A stretch of DNA of 64,000 nucleotides from Thalassia testudinum (lineage: Eukaryota; Streptophyta; Magnoliopsida; Alismatales; Hydrocharitaceae): NCBI GenBank assembly GCA_037157565.1, contig JAZHRO010000019.1:60138501-60202500 (forward strand), in the 5' to 3' direction. The position numbers and the translations under genes were made by a program. The notes beneath the pieces are model-generated. The model had not been told where the DNA came from and ran no database searches. It saw only the letters and a program-made list of their open reading frames with translations. Shown one piece after another: positions 46,718-58,525 of the stretch. The stretch's first letter is position 1; every line of letters begins with the position of its first letter.

Positions 46718-48140
46718 TGGAAATTCCTTAAACCCTTTCGGGGCTTAACTGAAATTAATCCAGCTCTAGCTTAGGATGGACTTGTATCATAATTTGTCTC
46801 ATCTGGATTTCATATTGATTGCGTACCGGTACTAGGGAACCAGTATCAGTATCACATGTACTGAGTACCAATACTGATGAATCAGTAGCGGTATCCTTAA
46901 GTCACAGGCAAGAGTTCTATATTCGAATGAGTACCGGTACTGATGCTAAGTACCGATACCCATAGATTACTATTCAAAACTCATGTTCAGATAAGTACTT
47001 GTCCAGTACCTACAGTGTACCAGTACTTGTTATAAGTACCGATACTCATAGTATACTGGTAATCTCCAAGAAAGGTCTGATCTCAATGAGTACCAGTACT
47101 CATGAAAAGTACTGGTACTTGTTGGGTACTGGATACACCACCTGTAGCCTATCAGTACTGGTACTTGTAAGCTACAGGTTCTGGTGACTTCAAATGCAGA
47201 ACCTGACCTGGGACTCATGCGTACTGATACTCATGATGGGTACCGGTATATGTAAGTTCCAGTTTTGGACTTAAGTCGTCCTAAAGCCTCGTTTGTAGCT
47301 TCCATGTACCAGTACTCATGAAGAGTACAGGTACTAGCAACTTACAATACACCTAATGGTCCAAAACCAGCATTACGTATGTACCGGTACTCATCATGAG
47401 TACCGGTACTTACGACGGTTACAAATTGGTTTCTGAGTTTTACAGGAATACGAAATGATCATTAATGACTTGTTAATCTAAGATCTAACCTAGATAATAT
47501 ATTTGAACGTATGAATAGATAAAGATCTATGTATAAAGCTAAACACATCAATATGTTAACGTATGGATTTACCTTGGTTATTGCATCATGCACATGCATA
47601 GAAACTAAATACCACCTATGAAGGAAGATAATTATCTATTTATGCAAACAAACTTGTAGATTACCTGTGTTCATGATTCCAGAGAGTAATAGGAGCTGCA
47701 ATCTAGATCTTCCAAGAGAAGCTCACCTTTTGACTCTTTAGATGGCTGCCTTGAGGAGAAGCTTTCAGATGAAAGCTTCTCCTTCTATCTCCAGCCATTT
47801 GCAATACTTGAGCCCTAAACCTCTCTCAATCTCGATGGGGAAAATAGAGAGAATGATGATGTGGGTCTCTTGGGGACCTAACTGCCCTAATTAGCTAATT
47901 GCTATGGGTGAATTATATTTTTGCCCATCAGAGAAACACAATTCACAACTTAAGTCTCTGCACATATGTCATTTAAACCACACCATCCTTTTACATTTTA
48001 TACCCATACCCTTAATAAACCTTAAATTGATCACTTTTAAGTGATGGGTAATTACATGACAGTTTATAATATTTATGTTGAATGATTATATTTATATGTA
48101 AATACATATATTAGTTCATATGTTGGATTATGATCCAACA
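46718..48140 (-). repeat. COP1 5' LTR
   Basis: It runs TGGAAATTCC to ATCCAACA and is a direct repeat of 12361-13781. A possible TATA-like stretch on the minus strand is near 47535. The GTAC palindrome array is at 46823-47415. Confidence 0.9.
46823..47415. repeat. GTACCGGTAC palindrome array in the COP1 5' LTR
   Basis: I count about 29 GTAC cores in 590 bases by eye; about 2 would be expected at random. Many are paired as GTACCGGTAC or GTACCAGTAC, or mirrored as TACTCATCATGAGTA. Confidence 0.85.
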
Positions 48141-48141
48141 A

Positions 48142-49427
48142 GGTTTATCTATATGTTTGTAGGTGCTAGGTATAAGATTGCTTGGAGCACTATAGAGAGG
48201 AGAAACTGGTCTGAGCTCCTTTATTCCTGTTGAGGTTGAACCTATTCCCTGACCCTTAACCCAATTTGAGCACTAGACCAACCTATTTAAGAGCCTAATA
48301 TCCCTCATGCATTATTCCCTCAGCATATCCACCGTATACACAACCCAAGTCCATGCAACATTCCACCAAATCCCTTACGTAACACCCTCCACCACTCCTA
48401 TGCTTGCAAACACCCATAAATAAATCCCATACCCATCCACGTCTAAGCCCATGCAAACAATCCCCACCAAAACCTGAATCCCACTCACCTACGTATACCC
48501 CCTCTTATATATCTCTACTAAACAAACCATGCACCGACTTACCCATGCAAAAGCTTAAAACGCCTACGTGAATCCCGCACCCAATCCCCAACGTCAACTC
48601 CACCAATTAATACCCACTCACCTCCACCGACTATCCCATGCATTAACGTAATGCACTGCCTTACACCTCTATCGAACATACTACCTCTCCTTTATCCCCT
48701 CAGCAACTCTCGTACACATAAAAATTCACTAGACTCCACTTGATTAATCTCTCCAACTGATTCTATCTCGTATCTATCTCGGTAGAATTGGAGCCGATCT
48801 CCACCCAGCACCCTCGATCTCTCTCTCCATTACATATATGTGCACCCAACATCTATAAAAGGGGGATATACACAGTCGGCCGAGGGTGATCGGATCTCTC
48901 TCCGATAGATATTTTCTCCCTCTCAAATTTCAAGAAGTCCTCGTGGGTGTGCCTTTGCACTCGATCCCACCTCCGGTTCCACACCACGATCTACACCTCG
49001 CCTTCGAGGCTTTAGATAGTTTTTAGTTTCATTCTTTATCTTCTAGTATAGTTGCATTTTGTTTCTAGTTGAATTCTAGTTGTAAGCATTTGGTATTCAA
49101 ACTTTGATTTTTCAATAAAAAGTTTTAGTTCCTTATTCCCTACTTGTACTTATATTATTTCTAGTATTTGTTTTAATTGCTAGTTCTAGTAATTATTTGC
49201 TATTAGTTTTAGTTATTTATGCTTGTTCTAGTTTAGATTCATCATCTATTTGCCTATTCCATAGATTTTAGGAAAGAGAATTAGTCCAACTATCTCCTTG
49301 TGAATGACTTGGACTCCTGTATTTTTACTTGAAAATCTTATGAGTTCAATTTTTACAAATTTAAAATGACCTTGATTTCTTGCTGTGACAATCACATTAT
49401 TTACTATTGCTATTTTGACGTATCAGT
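48142..49427 (+). mobile_element. ATH0 3' LTR, second piece
   Basis: It resumes after COP1 with the repeated GGTTTAT. A CTATAAAAGGGGG promoter box (about 48855) is followed by a CT-rich leader and a T-rich R/U5. I place the end at GACGTATCA (49427), by analogy with LTR ends of this type. The right flank duplication cannot be tested because the 5' LTR is outside the window. Confidence 0.55.
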
Positions 49428-50386
49428 TCGGGTTATACATAGTCTATTCATTTAGTTATTGAGCCAATTTCACCTAATAAACTTCATGAACGTAGCATTT
49501 CCACATTGCACATATATTTAAAAGGGCAACAAGAAAAGTACTCAAAATGAGATACATAGCAGAAAAGCAGTATAAACCACGTAAACCAGATCTCATTGGT
49601 GCATCATATAAAATATTTAGAGGAGTCATAAGTGTCCACAATCCATACATATATTAAGTTGTTTATAAACAAAGTGATAGCAAAACCAAGCCCAGCCACA
49701 ATATACAGAACAAAAAGGGCCTACAAGTAGTAGAAACAAAAGAGTACTACAATAATGGAACTACCAACTACACCTCATGACTCCCTGGTTAGGATGCAGT
49801 CACAAGCTTTGACAGTGCCTCCTACCACTTGTTAGTAGAAAGGTCCAACGGCTATATTGGGTGCAAGGGTTCCTCCATCCAGGCACTTGCACCACAAAGT
49901 GGCCTATAAAAATAGTGCCTCACTAGCTCCAAGTAAACCTACTCCAACCTACTTATAACTAAAGTATTACCCTACAACATTGGGTCCTAAAAATACGTTA
50001 GAAAGTATGGATAAAACTACGTATACCAGTAAGAGAAAATGGGTAGCGTATAAGTCTTTACACTATAGGCCAATTGACCAAACTACCTCTTCCTAGAAAT
50101 TATTCCATGCATTATCATTATTATTATAATTCTTTTACTTGCCTCAATGAGTCAGATTCTCAGGAGTCAACTCACTCTAATATGGGTGATGGAGATGACC
50201 ACTACACACAACCACCACCCACTACTGCCACCTTCCCCTTTCTCCCTCCTCCCCACTACACACCAACACCACCCTCTCCCCCTCCCTTTTTGCTGCATAA
50301 GACCACCACCACCACCACCCTCCTCCCCCTAGCTCCCTTCTCCTCATTGCACACCACCACCACCTGCCAACGCCACCTTCCCCAAC
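49428..50386. other. Unassigned stretch with CCACC-rich tract
   Basis: No gene is recognisable. 50200-50380 is a low-complexity CCACCACC and CTCCC tract. Parts of 49560-50050 have the A-rich, AACAAAA-type look of a minus-strand LTR R/U5, but no edges are found. Confidence 0.4.
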
Positions 50387-52078
50387 TGATGAGGTGCAGC
50401 TCATCATAGCTAAAATGCTTAAGTTAAGCTAGCAACGAAGTTAAAACACTATAAATTAACACAAGAAATAGGCTAAGTGTGGAAATTATGGAAAAAATCC
50501 TAAAACACTCGATTTGTGCTAAAAATACATAATTAGGTCAATTTTCAGATATTTTATACCTAAAATACACATGGATGATCTGAGCTTGAAAGTACAAATC
50601 AATTATGGGATTAACTTCTAAAATGTTCGATTTAGATGTCATAAAAATCTCATTGCATTTGGACATCATTAGGACCTTGAAATCACTACATTACACTTAG
50701 GTCCTCCATATTAAATATTTCCTTAAGTTTAGAAGTATAGGGACTTCTTTGTAAGCTGCCAGGGACCTGTTAGTCATGATTTCTTACCACTTATGGGTCT
50801 ATGTGATATTTCATACCGATTCACTTTGGGTCGTTGGTGTAATTGCACCAATAGACATGACACTATTCATCTCTTCATCAGCTCATGTGCAAATAACACG
50901 TGCAATGAGAGCCGTCCATTCTCCTCTTCTTGATCCAACGATAGATCTTGCTCTAACCATTTGGAGCCCGTGCGAAACTATTCCTACCACTTTCTAGATC
51001 TCATCTAAGGGTCCATATTTGACCTAATCCACTCCGTGCCCTCCTAAACAAATCCTCAGTCGTTCATCCACAACGGACCTCACCTATTGATTAGGTCACT
51101 ACAACCCTTAGAGCCTATATAAGGAGCACCCCACTCCTCCTGTGACCCTTTATCAGCTCTCCCTCCTCCCTGAGTTGGTCATCGTCCACCCCTCCAACTA
51201 TACTTCTCCTTCTTTGACCACTGGTGACAGTGGTGGTGTCTTCCTCTTCGTCGCCACAACAACCCACTGTGGATCCAGGGACCTCGTTCACTCTGCTGGA
51301 GGTCTTCCTCCCCTTTTGTTGCTGCAGTGACCAGCTGCAACCTAGGTCCCCTTTCATCCTTGTAGTTTAGGATCTTTAATTGCTTGCCTAGCTAGATTTA
51401 TAGCTTTCTAGATTCGTTTTATTGCTTTCCTAGTGTAGTTTAGATCATTTAGAGGAGATTATGTTCAATGATTTGGTTTGGTTAGTTTAGATAGGAGTAG
51501 ATCAGTGTAATGCCGATCCCCCCTTCTTTGATCAATTTAGATCAGAGAGGCTTAATTGCACATCCATTTTGATCCATAAGCCTCCCTCTTCATATCATGA
51601 TCACTTTCACTCGATTTTCTGACATTTTAATCGCAAATCACCCATCCATCCAGGTAGCCATCAAATTTAAAGCTTCTTAGCTTTTAGATCTAGTGGTGCA
51701 CCAAATCACCAGGAGGGTCTTCCCATTCATGTCATATGTCCACAAGGACCCTCCTTGTGCGGTGAATTATGTTTGATTTGATTGATTAGAATTGATTTGA
51801 GTCTCATGGTTGATTGAAGGTATTCCTGATCAATTTGGTTTAAATGTATTTAATTGATCAAATTGAGCTAATATTAGTGAAATCGGATTTAATGCGATGG
51901 TTATGAGATATTCTGATTTGATTTTCATAGTTTATAGAGCTCACACCCAATTTCCTCCCTTAGTCCTATTTTGAGTTCATCACCTAGGTAGCTTGAGCCT
52001 GTGAAAATCAATTGCACTAATTTGAGGCCAAAGCAATGACCTAATGGTTTTTATAGGATCACAATAGGTACTTGTACA
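50387..52078 (+). mobile_element. LTR D: probable solo LTR, TSD CCAAC
   Basis: It starts TGATGAGGTGCAGC, ends GGTACTTGTACA, and has CCAAC on both sides (50382-50386 and 52079-52083). A CTATATAAGG promoter box at about 51115 is followed by a short CT-rich leader and T-rich U5-like sequence. No second copy or internal region is seen. The short duplication and free choice of the CA end leave some doubt. Confidence 0.5.
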
Positions 52079-52083
52079 CCAAC

Positions 52084-52500
52084 CAAAGGTGTGTAGGAAT
52101 CTAAAGGGACCAGTTCACTACAATAATCACATATCAAGAGCCCAGGCAGGCGATAGCTTAATCATATTTCAAATGGATTTAATCTGTCCTTGAAGAGTTG
52201 GGTTATGTTTGAAGATTCATAACAAAGATTTGGAGTAACTTTTCGAAGCTTTTGAACACTTGATTTGATCTATCTACCTCATGTTGTCTATGCTGTAGGG
52301 AGTAGATCAATCTAGGGTTTCAGATGTTTTTGAGGATCAAAATTAATTTGCAAACGATTTCAGATGATTTGAGATGAGTTTGTGATTACTTAACATAAGG
52401 TTTTAATGTTTCTTATTAAATCTAAAGTGAAGAGCTTCATTGCCCAAATTTGAAATAATTTCCATATTTAAAACATTCAATGAGGATTTATATGCATAGT
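52084..52500. other. Unassigned flank of ATH4
   Basis: I see no gene or repeat that I can support. It ends with ATAGT, the left flank of the ATH4 LTR. Confidence 0.4.
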
Positions 52501-54362
52501 TGATCAACGAGATTTTAACGTGAGAAGATGAGTTAGAAACCCGTTGTTGCAGTTGCATAAAAATCCACTATCAGATAAATTTAACCAAAACTTTGGTGAG
52601 TCCAGGGTCAAACACAGGGAAGCTACGTCGATTCTAAATTCGTAATTTTTTTTTTGCAATTTTTTTATAAAGAAATCATTCACAATGCTAATTAACTTGC
52701 AATATAAACAAAAGAGAGAAAGAGAGAGAGAGGGGGGAGAGGATAACAACTTTTATAACTATGATAATGTCAATTACAATTACTTGATACAACTATAAAG
52801 CAGAAAATCTACACTAGAAAGTGGTAAAAAGATAGGGGATGAGAAATTATCCTCCTCGACGAATGCTTGGAGGATGAGCCGGACGAGCGACGCCTTGAGG
52901 AAGGTGAGTGAAGACGGAGGTAGGAGGATGAATCAGGAAGAACTGTGGATGAGGCAGGGCATCGACATCCGGGATCTGCTTTTGAAACGGAGGCGAGAGG
53001 ATGGCTAGCGAGAGCTGCGCGAAGGAGGTGAGAAGTGGAAAACTTTATTTATTTTTACTCTAGCAATGCTTCCCGTAGCTTAGGAGCACTAGAGTGAGCA
53101 CAAGAACTTGTTATTACCTATTTAGAGGGTTGAGAGAAGAATGAAGGGATGAAGAAATGTGTAGGAGAGGTAGGCTATTTATAGGTGTAGTCATGGGGGC
53201 AAAAGGGTCTTTTTAAGGTTTAGAAATTAAGATCAGGGTCTTTATAACACAAGCAACCGTTGCCGAAGCCCCCATGTTGTTGAAGGTGCATGGAGAGGTG
53301 AGGAGCGGTGGATCTTCATCGCATAGTGCAGAGAAGGCATCAGTTCGCACGTTCGTTACAGGCAGTGAAGAGGCGGCCGCTTTCAACCGTTGGATTGTGA
53401 AGCAATGGCCCAGACCACGCACCACATCTCCTTTAGATCACGCTAATGCTTCTTTGTGTGATCACGCGTGTGATGGCACGTCATCGTGTGCGTATGCACT
53501 ATGCTCGCATCCGGTGCACCTGATCGCACCACGTTGTCACTTCGCAACCGCTCAATCTCGATCCAACGAGTGAATTTCATAATGCGCCTCTTCTCGTGGA
53601 TTTAATCTGCTCGGGTGGATTCGAGCGCACATTGCTCTCATCGCATAAACCTCTAAACTGCTATGCTAAGCCTTTCCTTTGTTGCATTTGTGTTTTAACG
53701 TTTGTGTGCCCTTGGCTGTTGGATGAAGATCCAATGGCTGAGGATGCACGAGTGTTGTCTGCTAATGAAATGAGGTGCTACCTTAATGCATTCTCAGCTA
53801 TTGGATCTCGGATTTGACGACTGAGATGCGTTGATTAATTGATGAAGAGTTGTTGTAGATGCTCTTAGGCGATTTGGGAGGCTGGGATGGTGCCACGTGG
53901 TGCCATCTTGAACATCCATCTTCAAATGCTTGTAAGTGATGCCACAGATGTTGGATTGGATCGATTCTCATGCTATTGGGTTGAAATCATTGATCCAAAT
54001 CCATCCATGGAGTCAGATTTTTCATTTGAGATTTGGATTTTCACCACCTTGTCCCTTGACCTCTGATCTTCCTCAGATTGTATCTCATGCTACGGAGGTC
54101 TGATTGAGGTGATCTCAGAGGCATTGGGCTCCGATTGTCGCCCTGATCAAATCCATATGGTTGGATCTTCAATCCAAGGGCCCAAAATGATGTTGCCCTA
54201 TCCCCTTACCACAATAAGAGGCAAATTACTATACAAATTTGTATAAATTAATCTAAATGCATGATGATGCATGTTATTCAATATTTATAATGCATGATGC
54301 TTCTATGACCCTAGGAGCATGCATAAATTAACATTTTAGGCCAATTAGATGTGTACACATCA
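52501..54362 (-). repeat. ATH4 3' LTR
   Basis: It starts TGATCAACGAG and ends GTACACATCA, followed on the plus strand by CACCCCCATGC, the complement of the polypurine tract. It carries the family G-box (53893-53900), a tRNA-like segment and a CTATAAATAG box (53184-53175). Confidence 0.87.
53617..53668 (-). ncRNA. tRNA-like segment in the ATH4 3' LTR
   Basis: The A-box match TAGCATAGCAG (53668-53658) and B-box match GCTCGAATCC (53626-53617) are 31 bases apart on the minus strand, in U3 between G-box and TATA. The T-arm is only partly paired. Confidence 0.42.
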
Positions 54363-55542
54363 CACCCCCATGCTCTAGTAAAACTACATACTATTTATAA
54401 AAGAATTATGATCAAATTACTTGGGCAATAGTTATTTTTCAATACTAAGAAATTTCTACTAAAGACTTGAACTATAAAGACTCAACAATGCCCGGGTGTC
54501 TACAAAAATGCAGACAGCCTAAGCCCTCGCATTATTCAAAAGTAAATACACTTTTTCTGTTTATTCTTTTCTAATTTTTTTGGATCGTTAAGTTTAGAGT
54601 TTTGGGACAGCTTTCTACAGCTACCCAACCCACTGAAGACTTAAAAAGAACTCTAAGTTCTAAGCATCTTTTTGTGACTATAATAGACTCACTGCTCGGC
54701 AATTAGAACAGACTTCAGATTTCTACGAACCCTAGGTGACCCTAAAGAGAATTTTTGCCGAAACATTTATCTTTTTGATTAGTAGCTTTTTCCCTACCTT
54801 TTATTTTTATGGGGTCAACATAAAGGCGAACCCAATGTATATCTCTCCAGTTTATTCTACTTCCTGCTTCTTCCTAAGTGTCTAAGAATTAATCGTGCAT
54901 TTTATGAGTTGGGTTCTAGACAACCGACCAATGGGGTGTTAAACTCATGACAACTTGCTAGCCATACCACCCTACAAGGTTCATTAGTTACCCAATTTCC
55001 GTTCAAATCACCGAAAAGTAAGTCTGTGTAAATAGTGTGTAGATGGTTTAAACTTAAAGTTCCCTCAAATCGAAGGGTGGGTTGATAAGTCATGTACATA
55101 TCACCCCAACTTATTTAACCAATTAGAAATGAATTTATGAATGGCGATGACTCGAGAAACAAGTCCACATTTTAGTGGACATCCGGGTTAATTAAGCCCG
55201 AAGATCTGAAGGGTCTAAGTATTTAGGTCCTATTGTATTATTTCCTAAGGTTGAAAAACTCTAATGCCCAAGTTTTCTTTTCCTAATTCAATTTTTTTTA
55301 ATAATAAAGGAAAAAATAAGGAAAATTTATAAGAAATCCATAGAGTTGACAATATAATTCAGAAATGAATCCACCCCCTATTCCTAGCTTATGCAATGTC
55401 CTCATTGAAAATAAAAGGCATGAGAAAAGGGAAAAATGAGAAAAATATCACCTGTATTCCATGATGCTTTGGTTAGCTCTAAGTCAGACTGTACAAATGC
55501 TGAGTTTAGTGCCATCAGCTAAGCGAGGTCCAACCAAAGAAG
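54363..55542 (-). other. ATH4 noncoding 3' region and polypurine tract
   Basis: The tract GCATGGGGGTG (minus strand, 54373-54363) abuts the LTR. The conserved TGGCTAGCAAGTTGTC-type motif is at 54918-54968. The internal GAGGACATTGC and purine motif is at 55371-55410 (minus: CAATGAGGACATTGCATAAG, then CTAGGAATAGGGGGTGG). No gene is seen. Confidence 0.7.
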
Positions 55543-56940
55543 TCAAATCAAGGTTAAAGCAACCTTGTCTGAGACAGGTTTTGGGATAATGCTGTCAACA
55601 TAAGGTATTAAATGTTGTCCATTGACCTTGAAAGAGTTACCCGTCTTTGGGTCAAAAATTTCGATGGCTCTGTTTGGGAATATTCGATTAATGATGAATG
55701 GGCCATGCCATTTAGACCTAAACTTGCTAGGAAAGAGCTTAAGTCGAGAATCAAGGAGCCAAACCCTCTGGTTTAGCTCAAAACTCTTGCAGGATATCAA
55801 CAGGTCATGAAGAGCTTTGGTCTTAGCCTTATAGAACTTGTCATTCTCATATGCGTCATTTCTAACCTCCTCCAACTTAGATAGTTGGAGTTTCCTGGTC
55901 TTTCTGGCTAAGCCTAGATCGAAATTGCATTTCTTAATTGCTTAGAATGCCCGGTGTTCAACTTCTACGTGTAAATGACATGCCTTACCATACACCAGAT
56001 GAAATGGTGACATGCCAATGGGCATCTTGTACGCTGTATGGTAGGCTCAAAGTGATCATCAAGCTTTTGAGTCAATCTTTTCTATTAGGCCTAACCATTT
56101 TTTACAGGATGTTCTTGATCTCTCGATTGGAGACCTCAGCATATCCATTCATCTGGGGGTGGTAAGGTGTGGAAATTCTGTGATTCACCTTGTATTTTTC
56201 CAGTAAGTTTCAGAATTGGGCATTGGTGAAATGAGTACCACCATTGCTATTGATGGCCCTCGGAATCCTGAATCGACTGAAGATATTCTTCTTAACAAAA
56301 TCGATGACATCCTTGTGGTCATTTGTTTGGGTGGGAATAGCTTCGATCCATTTAGACATGTAGTCAACAGCTATGAGAATGTACCAGTGTCCAAATGAAG
56401 GGAGGAAGGGACCCATAAAATCGATGCCCCAAACGTCGAAGATTTCGACGGGAAGAATCGGGTTTAGAGGCATCATGTCTCTCTTGGTTATGCTCCCGAG
56501 TGCCTAACATCGGGAACATGACCTCGAGAACTCTTAGGCATCCTTGAATAAAGACGCCCAATAAAATCTAGATTGCAGAATCTTTGTGGTCGTGTCTTTC
56601 CAGGAGAAATGTTCACCACATGCAGATGCATGGTAAAACTCAAGTAAGCTTTGGAACTTATTTTCTGGGACACATCGACAAATAATTTGATCAGAGTCGA
56701 TGCGGTACTATTCGGGGTCAGCCCAAAAGTAATATTTGGCCTCAAATACAAGTCTATCCCATTGTTGTTTGGTCCATTCTTGGGGCATTTGACCAAGGAC
56801 CAAATAATTAACCATGTCAACAAACCAAGGGGTTTGGACACCCAAAACTATAAGAATAGTCTCGTCCGAAAAAGTGTCAGTAATCGTAATATCCAGATGA
56901 GGAGAATCAATTAGGATTCTCAAAAAATGATCTGCCACTA
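55543..56940 (-). pseudogene. ATH4 integrase
   Basis: The minus strand from 56940 encodes the linker (VQTPWFVDMVNYLVLGQM) and a frame-shifted zinc-finger region with a stop inside the CxxC pair. The core [16 protein letters not shown] and [17 protein letters not shown] follow. The usual ISDGGTHF reads INSNGGTHF, so the second catalytic Asp is replaced by Asn. A degraded middle is followed by a C-terminal part from 55875: LISCKSFELNQRVWLLDSRL and NGQHLIPYV. Stops and at least three frameshifts are present. Confidence 0.88.
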
Positions 56941-58430
56941 CATTTTGTGCCCCGGATTTGTCTTTAATTTCAAGGTCGAATTCCTGAAGTAAAAGAATCC
57001 ATCGAATGAGCTAGGGTTTGGCATCCTTTTGGCCAAGATATGTCTCAGGGTTGAGTGGTCGATGTAAATGATGACATGAGATCCTAAAAGATAAGCCCTG
57101 AATTTTTCTAAAGCAAAAACTACAGCTAATAATTCTTTTTCTGTAACAGTATATTTCATCTGGGCCTCGTCCAAAGTTTTACTGGCGTAGTAAATGACAG
57201 AGGGCTTTCTTTCAATCTTCTGACTCAAGATAGCCCCAAACGCGTAATCAGAAGCATCGGTCATAATCTTGAATGGGGCTGTCCAAACCGGTGGTTGCAA
57301 CACCGAAGCATAGGTGACTGCTGTTTTGAGTAGATCAAATGCCTTGTGGTATGATTCATCAAATTCAAATGTCATATCCTTGGAGAGAAGATTGCTCAAA
57401 GGCCGAGCAACCTTAGAAAAGTCCTTGATGAACCTCTTATAATAACCTACATGACCAAGAAATGATTGGATGTGTTTAACAGATGTGGGTGGGGGAAGTT
57501 TGGAGATAGCATCCACCTTAGCTCGATCAATTTCAATCCCTCGATTAGAGACTACATGACCCAAGACGATGCCTTCCTATGTCATGAAGTGACTCTTCTC
57601 CCAACTAAGGACCAAATGAGTTTGGGTACATCTCTTTAGGATCAATTCAAGATTAGACAAGCAAGTTTCAAATGAATCTCCAAAAGCGGAGAAATCGTCC
57701 ATGAATACTTCCATACAATCTCCCACTATGTTTGAAAAGATGGCTAGCATGCACCTTTGAAAACTTGCAGGTGCACTGCAAAGCCCAAAAGGCATTCTAC
57801 AAAATGCGAAAGTTCTGTAAAGACAGGTGAAGGTTGTCTTTTCTTGGTCTTCGAGATAGATAGGAACTTGGTTATATCCCGACTAACCATTCAGGAAATA
57901 GAATATTTCTGCCCGGCTAACCTCTCAAGAATTTGGTTAATGAAAGGCAACGGAAAACGATTCTTTTTAGTGGTTGTGTTCATCTTCCTGTAATCGATAC
58001 ACTCTTCAAGAGGGAGTTGAACGAGTCATGATAGATTCACCTTTCTCGTTAGTCATTACGATAAACCTAGCTTTCTTAGGAACAATTTGCACTGGACTAA
58101 CCTAGGGATTATCCAAGATCAAGTATATGATTCCTACATCAAACCACTTGATGATTTCCTTCTTAACCACTTCTCGCATATTGGGGTTCAATCTCCTCTG
58201 CATCTGGCGAGAAGGGCGGGATCCATTTTCCATATAAATCTGACGATTACAATAAGATAGTTCAATCCCCCTAAGGTCATGAATGGTCCAACCAATTGCC
58301 TCCTTATGTGCCTTAAGGAGCTTAAGCAGTTTCAATTCTTGCTCCTTAGTCAACTTTGCACTGATAATCATAGGGAATGTCTTCTTGGGTCCTAAGAACT
58401 CATATTTCAAACTATCAGGAAATGGTTTGA
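56938..58430 (-). pseudogene. ATH4 reverse transcriptase and RNase H
   Basis: The linker LKYEFLGPKKTFPMIISA lies near 58400 on the minus strand, then REVVKKEIIKWFDVGIIY. The palm has MPFGLCSAPASFQRCMLA and VFMDDFSAFGDSF (about 57708-57679), and GHVVSNRGIEIDRAKVDAI follows. RNase H has IMTDASDYAFGAILSQK and VTEKELLAVVFALEKF. A frameshift at LAKRMPNPSSF (near 57025) ends it. A stop follows HFMT at about 57577, and the fingers region 57800-58090 is frameshifted. Confidence 0.9.
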
Positions 58431-58525
58431 GCTATAGCTGGGGTAGGTTGAGAATAAAAGGTAAAGAGGATGATGATGAATACTCATCAGGATAGTCCAA
58501 AGGAAGATGTTGTGAATGAACAAAA

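Larger units (their letters stand above)
12361..48140 (-). mobile_element. COP1: Ty1/copia retrotransposon, invaded and internally deleted
   Basis: Two directly repeated LTRs of about 1.42 kb bound the element. On the minus strand the order is 5' LTR (48140-46718), primer site, gag, [deletion plus nested elements], reverse transcriptase C-terminus, RNase H, polypurine tract, 3' LTR (13781-12361). Flanking host sequence repeats GGTTTAT at 12354-12360 and 48142-48148. On the right one extra base (48141) separates it from the LTR, so the duplication is probably real but slightly altered. By eye the LTR copies differ at roughly one base in ten, so the insertion is old. Protease, integrase and most of the reverse transcriptase are absent. 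Confidence 0.88.

Noticed and set aside
46823..47415. CRISPR-like array
   Set aside because: The repeated units are short, irregular palindromes inside a copia LTR with no uniform repeats and spacers. This is plant DNA.
50074..50409. Proline/threonine-rich open frame
   Set aside because: It is a CCACC low-complexity tract with open frames on both strands and no recognisable protein.
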